Notes under the pieces: generated by a model
Seen by the model: the letters and a program-made list of their open reading frames with translations, nothing else
Told to the model about the DNA's origin: nothing
Database searches by the model: none
Position numbers and translations under genes: made by a program
In this document: one piece after another, positions 22,748-31,472 of the stretch
Layout of the letters: each line of letters opens with the position of its first letter
How positions within the stretch are numbered: position 1 is the stretch's first letter
Assembly (NCBI RefSeq): GCF_018499875.1
Contig: NZ_JAHBAY010000014.1
Location: 62,001 to 126,000 of the forward strand
From: Kineosporia corallincola
GTDB lineage: Bacteria; Actinomycetota; Actinomycetes; Actinomycetales; Kineosporiaceae
Length of the DNA: 64,000 nucleotides
Direction: 5' to 3'

Positions 22748-22850
22748 TCAGACCAGCGCCGCCACCTGCCGGTCCAGGTGCGCCGCGTACCCGGCGATCT
22801 GCCCGGCGACGTCGGTGGCGTGGAAGACGTCGTAGATGCCGGAAGTTAAG
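22748..22850 (-). pseudogene. Possible 3' remnant of an unidentified gene
   Basis: On the minus strand a short frame ends in TGA at 22748-22750 and encodes a helical, protein-like tail (SGIYDVFHATDVAGQ, then HLDRQVAALV). It has no start or upstream body. Upstream of it lies the DUF397/XRE-associated island, whose sequence has a different character. It may be the C-terminal stump of a gene cut by insertion of that island. The parent family is not recognised. Confidence 0.25.
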
Positions 22851-23180
22851 TCACGCCTCGAAGACGAGCCTCGGACGGCGCCGGCTGGCCTCTTCGGCCT
22901 CCCGGGCAAAACGAGCGGCTGTCTGAAGATGCTCGGCCAGTTCCAGAGCCTGCACGGCGTTCATCTCGAAGCTCTCCCCGAGCGTGATCCGGGGCGGGCT
23001 GGGCCGTATGACGACAGGGTCGGCAAGAAGATCGAAGTCGGTGCGCTGAGCGACCCGGACCCTGACCACAGTTCCCACGACCCTCACGGCACCGATCATC
23101 CGCTCATGGTCTATGGCTTCCTCGTCCACGACGGACGTCTTGAACCAGCGGCCACCTTCCCCATGTTCCACTTCCCGCAT
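22851..23180 (-). CDS. Hypothetical protein divergent from XRE/DUF5753 gene
   Basis: A 109-residue protein. It has an N-terminal segment with WFKTSVVDEEAID, a beta-rich centre (VVGTVVRVRVAQRTDFDLLADPVVI) and a C-terminal helix (ESFEMNAVQALELAEHLQTA). Small proteins of this kind often sit beside DUF5753/DUF397 pairs in actinobacteria, and function is unknown. Its start codon is 141 nt from the XRE start on the opposite strand, so the two probably share a control region. The ATG follows a G-rich GGGGGCAGAG stretch that could serve as ribosome binding site. Confidence 0.6.
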   Translation of the reverse strand: MREVEHGEGGRWFKTSVVDEEAIDHERMIGAVRVVGTVVRVRVAQRTDFDLLADPVVIRPSPPRITLGESFEMNAVQALELAEHLQTAARFAREAEEASRRRPRLVFEA

Positions 23181-23321
23181 CTCTGCCCCCGTAACTGCAT
23201 GTTCGCGACCGTTCGGGTATCTACGGTGACAGCGTGGCCGTTGTTGATGCGACTTGCGGTTTTGCAGGGTTGCTACGTCACACTGGCGCCTGGCCTAAGG
23301 GGACAAAGGGGGCACGGGGCG

Positions 23322-24164
23322 ATGGCAAGGATGAATCATGTGGTCTCGTCGACACTGGCTCAGCGTCGGCTCGCGGTACAGCTGCGAGCCGTTCGCGTGG
23401 AAGCCGGACGCAGCCAGGAGGACGCGGCGGTCGCGCTCGACTGCGACGTCACGAAGATTTACCGCATCGAGTCCGGGCGCACGGCGGCCAAGCCTGCTGA
23501 TGTCCAGGCCCTCGGGTTCACCTACGAACTTGACCGCAAGCGCATCGATCACCTGGTCGCTCTGGCTCGGGGTGCGAAAACGCGCGGCTGGGCTGACCAA
23601 TACCTCGATATGATCCCCGACGGTCTCTCGATGCTCGCCGATCTGGAGGCCTACGCGACATCAATCCTCGACTACAGCGTCGAGAAGGTCCCGGGGTTGC
23701 TCCAGACCGAGGAGTACGCGCGCCACGTCATCGACCTGGCCGATGAGATCCCGGCCGATCGACGAGAAGGGCTGCTCAAGTTCAGGCTCGAACGAAAGCA
23801 ACGGGTTCTTTCCCGAAAGCCTCTCCCTCGTTTGCAGTTCACGCTTCATGAGGCTGCTCTTCACGTCGAGGTTGGGTCACGCAAGGTGCTGGTTGATCAG
23901 CTGGCCCATCTGCGTGAACTCGTTGGGAGCGGTCTGGTCGAGATCAATGTCTGGCCGTTCACCGCCGGGCTTCATCGTTGGATGTCCGGCGCTTTCATCG
24001 TGCTGGGTTTCGAGGGCGGACCCCAGGGAGACCCAAGTCTCGTCTATGTCGAGAATCAGATCGAGGCGCGTTATGTTGAGTCCCAACAGCAGGTTTCGCG
24101 TTTCGTCGAGAAGTTCGGCGATATGTGGGCCCGGTCCGTCCCCATCAAGGAGTTCAAGCCATGA
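23322..24164 (+). CDS. XRE-family HTH regulator with DUF5753 domain
   Basis: This 280-residue protein has an N-terminal Cro/CI helix-turn-helix (residues about 15-75; LRAVRVEAGRSQEDAAVALD and KIYRIESGR) and a C-terminal DUF5753 domain (about 100-270; SILDYSVEKVPGLLQTEEYA, LHEAALHVEVGS, VEINVWPF, YVENQIEARYVES). This is the BldB/WhiJ-associated type of actinobacterial regulator, usually paired with a small DUF397 protein that modulates it. The stop codon overlaps the ATG of the DUF397 gene (ATGA), indicating translational coupling. The ATG at 23322 is used; a second in-frame ATG follows three codons later. Confidence 0.92.
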   Translation: MARMNHVVSSTLAQRRLAVQLRAVRVEAGRSQEDAAVALDCDVTKIYRIESGRTAAKPADVQALGFTYELDRKRIDHLVALARGAKTRGWADQYLDMIPDGLSMLADLEAYATSILDYSVEKVPGLLQTEEYARHVIDLADEIPADRREGLLKFRLERKQRVLSRKPLPRLQFTLHEAALHVEVGSRKVLVDQLAHLRELVGSGLVEINVWPFTAGLHRWMSGAFIVLGFEGGPQGDPSLVYVENQIEARYVESQQQVSRFVEKFGDMWARSVPIKEFKP

Positions 24165-24370
24165 CGCTCATCCGCGACCCGGCAGATTGGGTGAAGGCCA
24201 GCGCGAGCGGACCTGACAACGCCTGTGTAGAGATGCGCCGACAGGGGGCTGCTGTCGAGATCAGAGACACCAAGAGCCATGGTGTTGGTCCGGTACTGCG
24301 GTCCCGGCCAGCAGCGTTCGAGGCATGGCTGGCAGGCGCCAAGCTGGGTGAGCTCGACTGCCTGATCTGA
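24161..24370 (+). CDS. DUF397 domain-containing small protein
   Basis: A 69-residue DUF397 protein: DWVKASASGPDNACVEM, then EIRDTKSHGVGPVL and a C-terminal FEAWLAGAKLGELD helix. DUF397 proteins are the small partners of XRE/DUF5753 regulators in streptomycete-type development and antitoxin-like modules. The start is set at the ATG overlapping the upstream regulator's stop; the frame is open further upstream, but that part lies inside the regulator gene. Confidence 0.9.
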   Translation: MTLIRDPADWVKASASGPDNACVEMRRQGAAVEIRDTKSHGVGPVLRSRPAAFEAWLAGAKLGELDCLI

Positions 24371-24437
24371 CGCCCTCATGCGCCCCGCATAGCCGGCGTG
24401 CGCAAGTGCGCGGCGTGAATGGGTGCCCGGACTTTGT

Positions 24438-25889
24438 TCACCCAGCCGTGAGCGCCGAACTCCCGCTCGAGCGCCCTCCATGTCTCGTGGCAGCACCTTT
24501 CGCCATGGCCATCGCCAGGGCCAGCCGCCGCACGGCCTCGTCGACGCGGCTGTCTCGCAGGTTGCCGAAACCCAGTACCAGACCCGGGTCCTCGCGGCGC
24601 CGGATGCGGTAGCGGGCGGCGTCGACCAGGCCCAGGCCGAGTCCGGCGCCGTGCCGCACCACCTCGCCGGTCCGGGTGCCGGGCGGCAGACTCACGGGCA
24701 GGTGCAGGCCGGCCGCCAGGCCGGTGACCCGCACGCCGGGCAGCTGCTGGGCCAGGGCAGCGACGAGGCGCTCGCGGCGGCGCCGGTAGCGCAGGCGCTG
24801 CGCGCGCAGGTGCTGGTCGTACCAGCCCTGGTCGATCAGCACCGCCAGGGCCTCGGCGGTCAGCGGCGAAGGGCTGATGATCCGGTCCAGGTCGAGGCCG
24901 AGCAGGCTCATGATCAGGTGCTGCGGCATGACGATCCAGCCCAGCTCGATGGCGGGGGACAGGGCCTTGGACAGCGAGCCGAGCAGGATCACCCGGTCCG
25001 GGGCCATGCCTTGCAGGCTGGCGACAGGGGTTCCGTCGTAACGGAAGTCGGCGTCGTAGTCGTCCTCGATGATCAGTCCGCCGGTGCGCCGCGCCCAGTC
25101 GGTCAGCTCCAGGCGCCGGGCGGCGGACAGGGCCACGCCGGCCGGGAACTGGTGCGCCGGGGTGACCAGCACCAGCCGCACGTCGCGGTGCCGGTGCAGC
25201 CGCTCCACCACGATGCCCTGGTCGTCGACCGGAACCGGCACCGGGCTCAGGCCGCCGCGCCGGGCGACGGCCCGCAGCCCGGGCCAGGACGGGTCCTCCA
25301 CCGCGATCCGGGTGTGGCCCAGGCGCACCAGAAGTGCTGTCAGCCAGCCCATCCCGGCGGCCGAGCCGGTGGTCAGACTGAGCTGGGTGGGGTCTTCCTG
25401 CACCTGCCGGGTGCGGCGCAGATGGTCGGTCAGGATGCCGCGGGCGGCCGTGGTGGCCACCAGGGCCCGCCCGGCCAGCAGGTCGTTCGGCAGCCCGAGC
25501 ACGGCCCGCCGGTAGGCCTCGGCCCAGCGGGAGCGAGGGAAGGAGGCCAGATCGGGGACGCCGGGGGTGAGGTCGAACTCCGGGCGCGGCTGGGGTTTTC
25601 GCAGGCGCTCGGCGGACGGTGCGGCGGGGGTGGCGGTGGCCCGCACCCGGGTGGCCGAGCCGGTGGTGGCGCTCAGGTAGCCCTCGGCCACCAGCTGCCC
25701 GTAGGCCTCCGTGACCACCCAGCGGGAGCAGCCGATCTCAGCGGCCAGCGTGCGGCTGGGCGGCAGGGCGGTGCCGGCCGCGACCCGCCCCTGCTGCACG
25801 GCGGTGCGCAGGGTGGCGGCCAGGCGGCGGGTCAGCGGGCCCGGGCCGGGCGGCAGGAGGAGCTCGACGGCACCCACGGCGATCAGCAT
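24438..25889 (-). CDS. MocR-type GntR/aminotransferase-like transcriptional regulator
   Basis: A 483-residue MocR/PdxR-type fusion. It has an N-terminal GntR winged helix (about 12-80; LPPSRTLAAEIGCSRWVVTEAYGQLVAEGYL) followed by a fold-type-I aminotransferase domain that binds PLP, with IIEDDYDADFRYDG and GSLSKALSPAIELGW containing the Schiff-base Lys. The usual Arg after the Lys motif (LRLG) is replaced by Glu (IELG), which may affect phosphate contacts. Such proteins regulate neighbouring genes in response to PLP or amino compounds. It is divergent from an aldo/keto reductase 65 nt away, a likely target. The start at MLIAVGAVELLL is preferred to the upstream in-frame codon at 25934. Confidence 0.9.
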   Translation of the reverse strand: MLIAVGAVELLLPPGPGPLTRRLAATLRTAVQQGRVAAGTALPPSRTLAAEIGCSRWVVTEAYGQLVAEGYLSATTGSATRVRATATPAAPSAERLRKPQPRPEFDLTPGVPDLASFPRSRWAEAYRRAVLGLPNDLLAGRALVATTAARGILTDHLRRTRQVQEDPTQLSLTTGSAAGMGWLTALLVRLGHTRIAVEDPSWPGLRAVARRGGLSPVPVPVDDQGIVVERLHRHRDVRLVLVTPAHQFPAGVALSAARRLELTDWARRTGGLIIEDDYDADFRYDGTPVASLQGMAPDRVILLGSLSKALSPAIELGWIVMPQHLIMSLLGLDLDRIISPSPLTAEALAVLIDQGWYDQHLRAQRLRYRRRRERLVAALAQQLPGVRVTGLAAGLHLPVSLPPGTRTGEVVRHGAGLGLGLVDAARYRIRRREDPGLVLGFGNLRDSRVDEAVRRLALAMAMAKGAATRHGGRSSGSSALTAG

Positions 25890-25897
25890 TGGCCCGG

Positions 25898-25903
25898 ATT
25901 CTA
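25898..25903 (-). promoter_or_regulatory. Candidate -10 element (TAGAAT) for the MocR gene
   Basis: TAGAAT on the minus strand fits the actinobacterial -10 pattern TANNNT and ends 8 nt before the ATG at 25889, which would give a nearly leaderless transcript. No convincing -35 element was seen. Confidence 0.35.
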
Positions 25904-25942
25904 CGCTGCGGATCGGCCCGGGAGACCTGACCAATCGCGGCC

Positions 25943-25948
25943 TAGGGT
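25943..25948 (+). promoter_or_regulatory. Candidate -10 element (TAGGGT) for the aldo/keto reductase
   Basis: TAGGGT ends 6 nt before the ATG at 25955, placing the expected transcription start at or next to the start codon (leaderless mRNA). It lies back to back with the MocR -10 candidate inside a 65-nt intergenic region, where MocR could bind. Confidence 0.35.
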
Positions 25949-25954
25949 CGGGGC

Positions 25955-27025
25955 ATGGAAGCGACGACGCAGACAGTGATGCGCACCCGGACGCTGCGCA
26001 GCGGTGAGAACACCCTCGAGGTCAGCGCCCTGTGCCTGGGCGTGATGAACCTCGGGGTGCAGCTGGACAAGGACGAGTCGTACGCGCTGCTGGACCGGTA
26101 TTTCGCGGCGGGCGGCCGGTTCTTCGACACGGCCAACAACTACGGTGCCTGGACCGAGACCACCCACGGCACCCGGGCCGGCGACAGCGAACGGTTGCTG
26201 GGCCGCTGGATCGCCGACCGCGGGGTGGCGGGCGAGGTGGTCGTGGCCACGAAATGCGGTGCGGGCAAGCTGGATCCGGACCGGCCCCTGGCCGGGGACG
26301 CGCCGACGAACTTCGAGGGGCTGTCCGCCGCGGTGGTGCGCGAGCAGCTGACCGGCAGCCTGGAACGCCTGGGCCTGGAGCGGGTGGGTGTGTACTACGG
26401 GCACGTGGACGACCGCCGGCTCGACGCCGCCGAGATCGCCGACACCTTCTCGGCGCTGGTGGAGGAGGGCCTGGTGACGATCCCCGGGCTGTCGAACACC
26501 GCCACCTGGCGGCTGGCCCTGGCCCGCGAGCGCGCCCGGGCCACCGGTCGTGCCCCGATCGGCGTGTGGCAGCAGGAACATTCGGTGTACTGGCCGCGGC
26601 CGGGACTGGCGACCACGACCGTGGTGGACCCGGAGGTCATCGACTACGCGGCCGACCAGCCCGACCTGACCGTGATCACCTACTCGCCCAACCAGCAGGG
26701 CCAGCTGGTGCGGCCGTGGATGCCGGTGCGCCCGCCGTACGACCACCCGGGCAGCACCGGCCGCCTGCGCCTGGTGCACGCGATCGCGCACGAGCTCGGC
26801 GCCACGGCCAACCAGGTGGCGCTGGCCTGGCACCTGGCCGGGCCGTCCAGCCGGATGCAGCGCGTGGCGGGCAGCGACCGGTCGGCCCTGGACCAGCTGC
26901 CGGCCCGCCGGGCCGCGATGATCCCGGTGATCGGGGCCAGTCGCGTGTCCCAGCTGGAGGAGTCGCTCGGCGCGCTCGCCGTCACGCTGACCGGCGAGCA
27001 CCTCGCCGCTCTGGACGGTGCGTGA
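25955..27025 (+). CDS. Aldo/keto reductase
   Basis: A 356-residue TIM-barrel oxidoreductase with the full AKR tetrad: D58 and Y63 in FFDTANNYG, K100 in VVVATKCGAG and H150 in VYYGHVDD. The C-terminal segment carries the NADPH-binding region near VIGASRVSQLEESLGAL. Length and motifs fit the AKR11/YhdN-like group, which reduces aldehydes; the physiological substrate is unknown. It is divergent from the MocR regulator and probably controlled by it. It ends 6 nt before the convergent hydrolase gene. Confidence 0.9.
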   Translation: MEATTQTVMRTRTLRSGENTLEVSALCLGVMNLGVQLDKDESYALLDRYFAAGGRFFDTANNYGAWTETTHGTRAGDSERLLGRWIADRGVAGEVVVATKCGAGKLDPDRPLAGDAPTNFEGLSAAVVREQLTGSLERLGLERVGVYYGHVDDRRLDAAEIADTFSALVEEGLVTIPGLSNTATWRLALARERARATGRAPIGVWQQEHSVYWPRPGLATTTVVDPEVIDYAADQPDLTVITYSPNQQGQLVRPWMPVRPPYDHPGSTGRLRLVHAIAHELGATANQVALAWHLAGPSSRMQRVAGSDRSALDQLPARRAAMIPVIGASRVSQLEESLGALAVTLTGEHLAALDGA

Positions 27026-27031
27026 AAAGGC

Positions 27032-28021
27032 TCAGCCCTCGTAGAGATCCAGGTAGAGCTGGTTGATCTCGTCGGTGCGGGCGCCCAGCGTGCTGGGGGC
27101 GACGATGTTGTGGGGCAGGTTCGCGTCTGCCCCGAACTCGTGGGTGGCCACCTTCAGGTCGTTGGCCTCGGCCAGCCCGGTGGGGATCGAAACCGCCTTC
27201 TCCTGGTCGATGTACGGGTCCACGGCCGACCAGGCGACCGCCACGCTGCGCAGGCCGGGGTTGTCCGGCTCGTCGTCGAGGTTGGCGGTGATCCGCAGGT
27301 ACTGGCCCAGCCCGCTGAGGGTGAAGTTGGTGTCGCCGACCGTGCGGTCGGGCAGCAGCCGGAAGCCGAACAGCACGGTGAGGGGGCGCAGCGCGATCGG
27401 CGGGGCCTGGGAGGAGTCCGGCCGGTAGAACGGCGAGAGCAGCAGCAGGTGGGCGACGGACTCGGTGCGGCGCTCGGCCAGCCAGGTGGCCAGCACCGAT
27501 CCGCCGGACAGCCCGATCACGCCGACCTCGTCGCCCAGGCCGGCCACGACGTCCATCGACTCGTCGGCGTACGCGACCAGCCCGTCGGCCGACACCTCGC
27601 TGGACTCCGCGACATCCCGCAGCCCGTGGTGCGTCTCGCGTGGTGCGTACACGTTGTAGCCGCGGTCGTAGAACAGCTGTGCCAGCTGCGTGTAGTCCTT
27701 CGGGCAGCTGGTGTAGCCGTGCAGCATCAGCACCGCCTTGGCCGCTTTCTCCGGGTGCACCCGCAGGATGCTGCGGCACTCCGGCAGCACCTGGGCGTCG
27801 GCCGTGTCGTCGTCCACCCGCGTGGTGGCGGCCTGCTCGGCCTGGTCGAACGACAGCTCCCGGGCCTGGGCGTGCTGGAGCCGGTCGCTGCCCAGCGGGT
27901 AGACGTACAGGGCGCCGACCGCCAGCACCAGCACCACCACGATCACCCCGATGGCCAGACCCACCCGGCGCCAGAGCGGCTTCCGGCGCCTCGGCCCGCT
28001 CGTGCTCTCGTCGTCCACCAT
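27032..28021 (-). CDS. Membrane-anchored alpha/beta hydrolase
   Basis: A 329-residue protein with a charged N terminus (PRRRKPLWRR) and one TM segment at about 20-42 (VGLAIGVIVVVLVLAVGALY), then an extracytoplasmic alpha/beta-hydrolase domain. It shows VLMLHGYTSCPKDYTQLA for the oxyanion region and the nucleophile elbow GLSGGSV. A His in the C-terminal part (FGADANLPHNIVAP) may complete the triad. The family covers esterases and lipases; the substrate is unknown. GGGAG lies about 8 nt before the chosen ATG. The frame stays open far upstream, but that part overlaps the protease gene and is not protein-like. Confidence 0.82.
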   Translation of the reverse strand: MVDDESTSGPRRRKPLWRRVGLAIGVIVVVLVLAVGALYVYPLGSDRLQHAQARELSFDQAEQAATTRVDDDTADAQVLPECRSILRVHPEKAAKAVLMLHGYTSCPKDYTQLAQLFYDRGYNVYAPRETHHGLRDVAESSEVSADGLVAYADESMDVVAGLGDEVGVIGLSGGSVLATWLAERRTESVAHLLLLSPFYRPDSSQAPPIALRPLTVLFGFRLLPDRTVGDTNFTLSGLGQYLRITANLDDEPDNPGLRSVAVAWSAVDPYIDQEKAVSIPTGLAEANDLKVATHEFGADANLPHNIVAPSTLGARTDEINQLYLDLYEG

Positions 28022-28231
28022 TTTGTTGTTCTCCCGCTTCCCGCCCCGGCGTACTGATCGGTTCGTAGAGTACGGCCAGGACGCCGGAACGACAGGTAAA
28101 CGACGCATCCGGTAACCACTGCGTTTCGGCGCGCGACGATCGGGTTTCCCGGCTTCAGCGCACCGTCCGCGAAAACCTACGTTCCGTGCAGACCCACCCA
28201 CCTGACGGGTGGCCGGCACGGAAGGCAACCG

Positions 28232-31200
28232 ATGAAACGATCCCGACCGATGGCCAGGACGGCGGTGCTCGCGGTCGTCACCGTGGCCACCGCCCTGGTC
28301 ACCGCCACCGCACCGGCGGTCGCGGCCACCCCGCCCGGAACCGGTTCCGGGGCAGGCAGCACCGACACCACCGCCCGGGCGGCCACCGAGGACACCGCCC
28401 CTGAAGACGCCGGGCAGACCCTCGACAAGGTCACCACACCGGCCACCGGCACGCAGCGCTACCTGGTGCAGCTCGACGACGCGCCGGTGGCCACCTACGA
28501 CGGTGACGTCGACGGCCTGGCCGCCACGAAACCCGCTGCGGGCAAGCGGCTCTCCACCGGAACGGCCAAGGTGAAGGCCTACCGCGAGCACCTGGCCGGC
28601 GAGCGCTCGGCGGTGCTGAAGCGGGCCGGCGTCAGCAGCAAGGCCACCGGCGCCCAGCTGAGCACCGTGTTCAACGGCTTCGTGGCCACCCTGACCCCCG
28701 AGCAGTTCACCCGGGTGCGCGCCACCGACGGGGTCGCCGCGCTCTACGCCGACCGGCGGGTCGTGGCCGACACCTGGCACTCGCCGGAGTACCTCGGGCT
28801 GGCCGGGGACGACGGCGTGTGGCAGCAGCAGTTCGGCGGCGCCGGGGACGCCGGTGAGGGCATCATCATCGGTGACCTGGACTCCGGGTTCTGGCCGGAG
28901 AGCCCCAGCCTCGCCGCGATGCCCGAGCCCCGCCCGGACGCCGAGACCATCGCGAAGAAGTGGAAGGGCACCTGCGACGCCGGCCAGACCGGCCAGATCA
29001 CCTGCAACAACAAGGTGATCGGCGCGCGCTGGTACAACGACGACGGCGTGGCCGAGGCGTTCCCGGACGAGTACTTCTCGCCGCGCGACCGCAACGGTCA
29101 CGGCACCCACACCGCCAGCACCGCGGCCGGGCTGAACGGCGTCGCCGCCATCGTCGGCGACCAGAACCTGGGCACGATCTCCGGCATGGCGCCGGGCGCC
29201 CGGCTCGCCGTCTACAAGGTGCTGTACGACAACGGCGCGGGCTCGGCGTCGGGCAGCTCGATCGACATCGTCAACGCGATCGACGACGCGGTGTCCGACG
29301 GCGTCGACGTGATCAACTACTCGATCGGTGACGGCACCGACCGGATCGGCGCCGTCGACCTGGCCTTCTTCAACGCCGCCGCGGCCGGGGTGTTCGTGTC
29401 CGCCTCGGCGGGCAACGAGGGCCCGGACGACTCCACCGTCGACAACTCGATGCCGTGGGTCACCACCGTGGCCGCCTCCACCACCGACCGCGAGTTCCAG
29501 CGCCGGCTCACCCTCGGCGACGGCACGGTGATCGACGGCATCGGTATGGGCTCGGCCTCCGTGGCCTCCGCGCCGCTGGTCGACTCCGCCGCGGTGGCCG
29601 CCGACCCGGACGACGTGTCGTCGGCCCAGCTGTGCGACACCGGTTCGCTCGACCCCGCGAAGGTGAAGGGCAGCATCGTGTTCTGCCTGCGCGGTGTGAT
29701 CGACCGGGTGGCCAAGAGCAGGACGGTCGCGGACGCCGGTGGCGTGGGGATGGTGCTCTACAACGACGTCACCAACTCCCTCAACGCCGACGTGCACTCG
29801 GTGCCGACCGTGCACATCGACGACCGGCAGGCCCCGGTGGTGGCCGCCTACATCGCGAAGGGTGATGCCACAGCGGAGATCTCGGCCTCGCGGACGGCCG
29901 AGGTGGACTCGCCGTCGATCGCCGGGTTCTCGTCCAGCGGCCCCTCCGGCGTCAACGAGACCGACCTGCTGAAGCCGGACATCAGCGCGCCCGGCGTCGA
30001 CGTGGTGGCCGCCACCTCACCGGCCCGCGGCGGCGAGGACTTCGCCCTGATGTCGGGCACCTCGATGGCCGCCCCGCACATCGCCGGGATCGCCGCCCTG
30101 GTGCGCGCGCAGCACCCGGACTGGTCGCCGGCGCAGGTGCGCTCGGCGATGATGACCACGGCCGGCGACACCACCCGGGCGGGCAAGCCGATCCAGGTGG
30201 GTGACGCCGACGCCACGCCGTTCAACTACGGTTCCGGCGAGGTGCGGCCGGGCTCGGCCCTCGACCCGGGCCTGGTGTTCGACTCCACCTCCGCGGACTG
30301 GCTGCGCTACCTGTGCGGCATCGCCCCCTCGGTGTCGACGCTGTGCGACTCCACCGACACGCTGGACGTGAACCAGCTCAACTACCCGTCGATCTCGATG
30401 GGCCACATGGTCGGCACCCAGACCGTGACCCGCACCGTCACCAACGTCGGTTCCCGCACGGCACACTATGTTTCGCAGGTGAGCGCCCCGCAGGGCTACA
30501 CGGTGAAGGTCACGCCGGCCGCCATCAACATCAACCCCGGGAAGACGGCCACCTTCAAGGTCACCGTCACCAACGTCTCGGGCGCCTACGGCACCTGGGC
30601 CGACGGCCGGCTGACCTGGAAGGACCAGGACGGCCACGCGGTCGGGCTGCCCCTGCTGGTGCACAACACCGGGCTGGTCACCCCGGACGCGGTCGTCGGC
30701 ACCGGCACGAAGGGCAGTCAGGTGGTGCAGGTGCAGGCCGGCTACAAGGGTGCCCTGACGGCGGGTGTGTACGGCCTGACCTCCGGCACCAGCAGCACGA
30801 CCACGCTCATCGGCCGCCAGCCGTCCTGGGACTGGGGCTCGCTCGACAACCTGCCCAGCCCGCTGCCGGCCTCGCTCGGGGTGCAGCAGGTGCACATTCC
30901 GGCCGGCAGCGTGAATCCGCAGGTGTTCGTGGCGGTCGGGATGACCACCTGCACCGGTAACGGTGGCGGTGACGACGAGGACCCGCCGCCGTGCGTGGAC
31001 TACACCATCGACGCCTACGGCCCGGACGGGAAGGCGATCATCACCGCCGTGGGCTCGAAGAACGGCGCCACCCTGGACCTGCCCGACGGCGAGGGCGACT
31101 ACACCGTGGTGATCCAGCAGGAGTTCTTCGAGAACACCCCAGCCGGGCAGGATTTCGCCACCTACACCACCACCGTCTACACCCCCGGCGCGGCGGGCAC

Positions 31201-31375
31201 CTCCACCGGCAAGCTCACCGTGGACCCGAAGAACCGCACGGTGGTGCAGGGCGCCACGGCCAACCTCACGGTGCGCTGGTCGGGCCTGAGCACCGGCAGC
31301 CGCTACGTCGGGCTGCTGCGGATCGGCGACGGCAGGGGCACCACGAAGGAGCTGCCGATCACCGTCGTCCCCTAG
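28232..31375 (+). CDS. Secreted subtilisin-like serine protease (S8, PA-domain insert, Fn3-like C terminus)
   Basis: A 1,047-residue preproprotein. The signal peptide (residues 1-about 34, positive start then a hydrophobic core ending AVAATPP) is followed by an I9-type propeptide (about 70-170, RYLVQLDDAPVA to VAALYADRRVVAD). The S8 domain has D217 (GDLDSGFW), H290 (NGHGTH) and S611 (SGTSMAAPH), with a PA domain inserted at about 455-545. An Fn3_6-like beta domain (LNYPSISM to FKVTVTNV) and a further beta-rich C-terminal region follow. This is the plant-subtilase/cucumisin-like order. The mature enzyme is expected outside the cell as a general protease. GGAAGG 6 nt before the ATG supports the start. 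It is divergent from the hydrolase across 210 nt. Confidence 0.93.
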   Translation: MKRSRPMARTAVLAVVTVATALVTATAPAVAATPPGTGSGAGSTDTTARAATEDTAPEDAGQTLDKVTTPATGTQRYLVQLDDAPVATYDGDVDGLAATKPAAGKRLSTGTAKVKAYREHLAGERSAVLKRAGVSSKATGAQLSTVFNGFVATLTPEQFTRVRATDGVAALYADRRVVADTWHSPEYLGLAGDDGVWQQQFGGAGDAGEGIIIGDLDSGFWPESPSLAAMPEPRPDAETIAKKWKGTCDAGQTGQITCNNKVIGARWYNDDGVAEAFPDEYFSPRDRNGHGTHTASTAAGLNGVAAIVGDQNLGTISGMAPGARLAVYKVLYDNGAGSASGSSIDIVNAIDDAVSDGVDVINYSIGDGTDRIGAVDLAFFNAAAAGVFVSASAGNEGPDDSTVDNSMPWVTTVAASTTDREFQRRLTLGDGTVIDGIGMGSASVASAPLVDSAAVAADPDDVSSAQLCDTGSLDPAKVKGSIVFCLRGVIDRVAKSRTVADAGGVGMVLYNDVTNSLNADVHSVPTVHIDDRQAPVVAAYIAKGDATAEISASRTAEVDSPSIAGFSSSGPSGVNETDLLKPDISAPGVDVVAATSPARGGEDFALMSGTSMAAPHIAGIAALVRAQHPDWSPAQVRSAMMTTAGDTTRAGKPIQVGDADATPFNYGSGEVRPGSALDPGLVFDSTSADWLRYLCGIAPSVSTLCDSTDTLDVNQLNYPSISMGHMVGTQTVTRTVTNVGSRTAHYVSQVSAPQGYTVKVTPAAININPGKTATFKVTVTNVSGAYGTWADGRLTWKDQDGHAVGLPLLVHNTGLVTPDAVVGTGTKGSQVVQVQAGYKGALTAGVYGLTSGTSSTTTLIGRQPSWDWGSLDNLPSPLPASLGVQQVHIPAGSVNPQVFVAVGMTTCTGNGGGDDEDPPPCVDYTIDAYGPDGKAIITAVGSKNGATLDLPDGEGDYTVVIQQEFFENTPAGQDFATYTTTVYTPGAAGTSTGKLTVDPKNRTVVQGATANLTVRWSGLSTGSRYVGLLRIGDGRGTTKELPITVVP

Positions 31376-31472
31376 GTTCACGCAATACTTGTCACAATGC
31401 GGTCATATCGCCACGTCGTCGCGCGTCGCCTAGAGTCGCCTGCGACGGCGGCCCGGTGACGAGAGCGGCGGT

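Noticed and set aside
28022-29815. Upstream extension of the alpha/beta hydrolase frame
   Set aside because: It is antisense to the S8 protease and lacks protein-like composition; the ATG at 28021 has a ribosome binding site and precedes a basic/TM N terminus.
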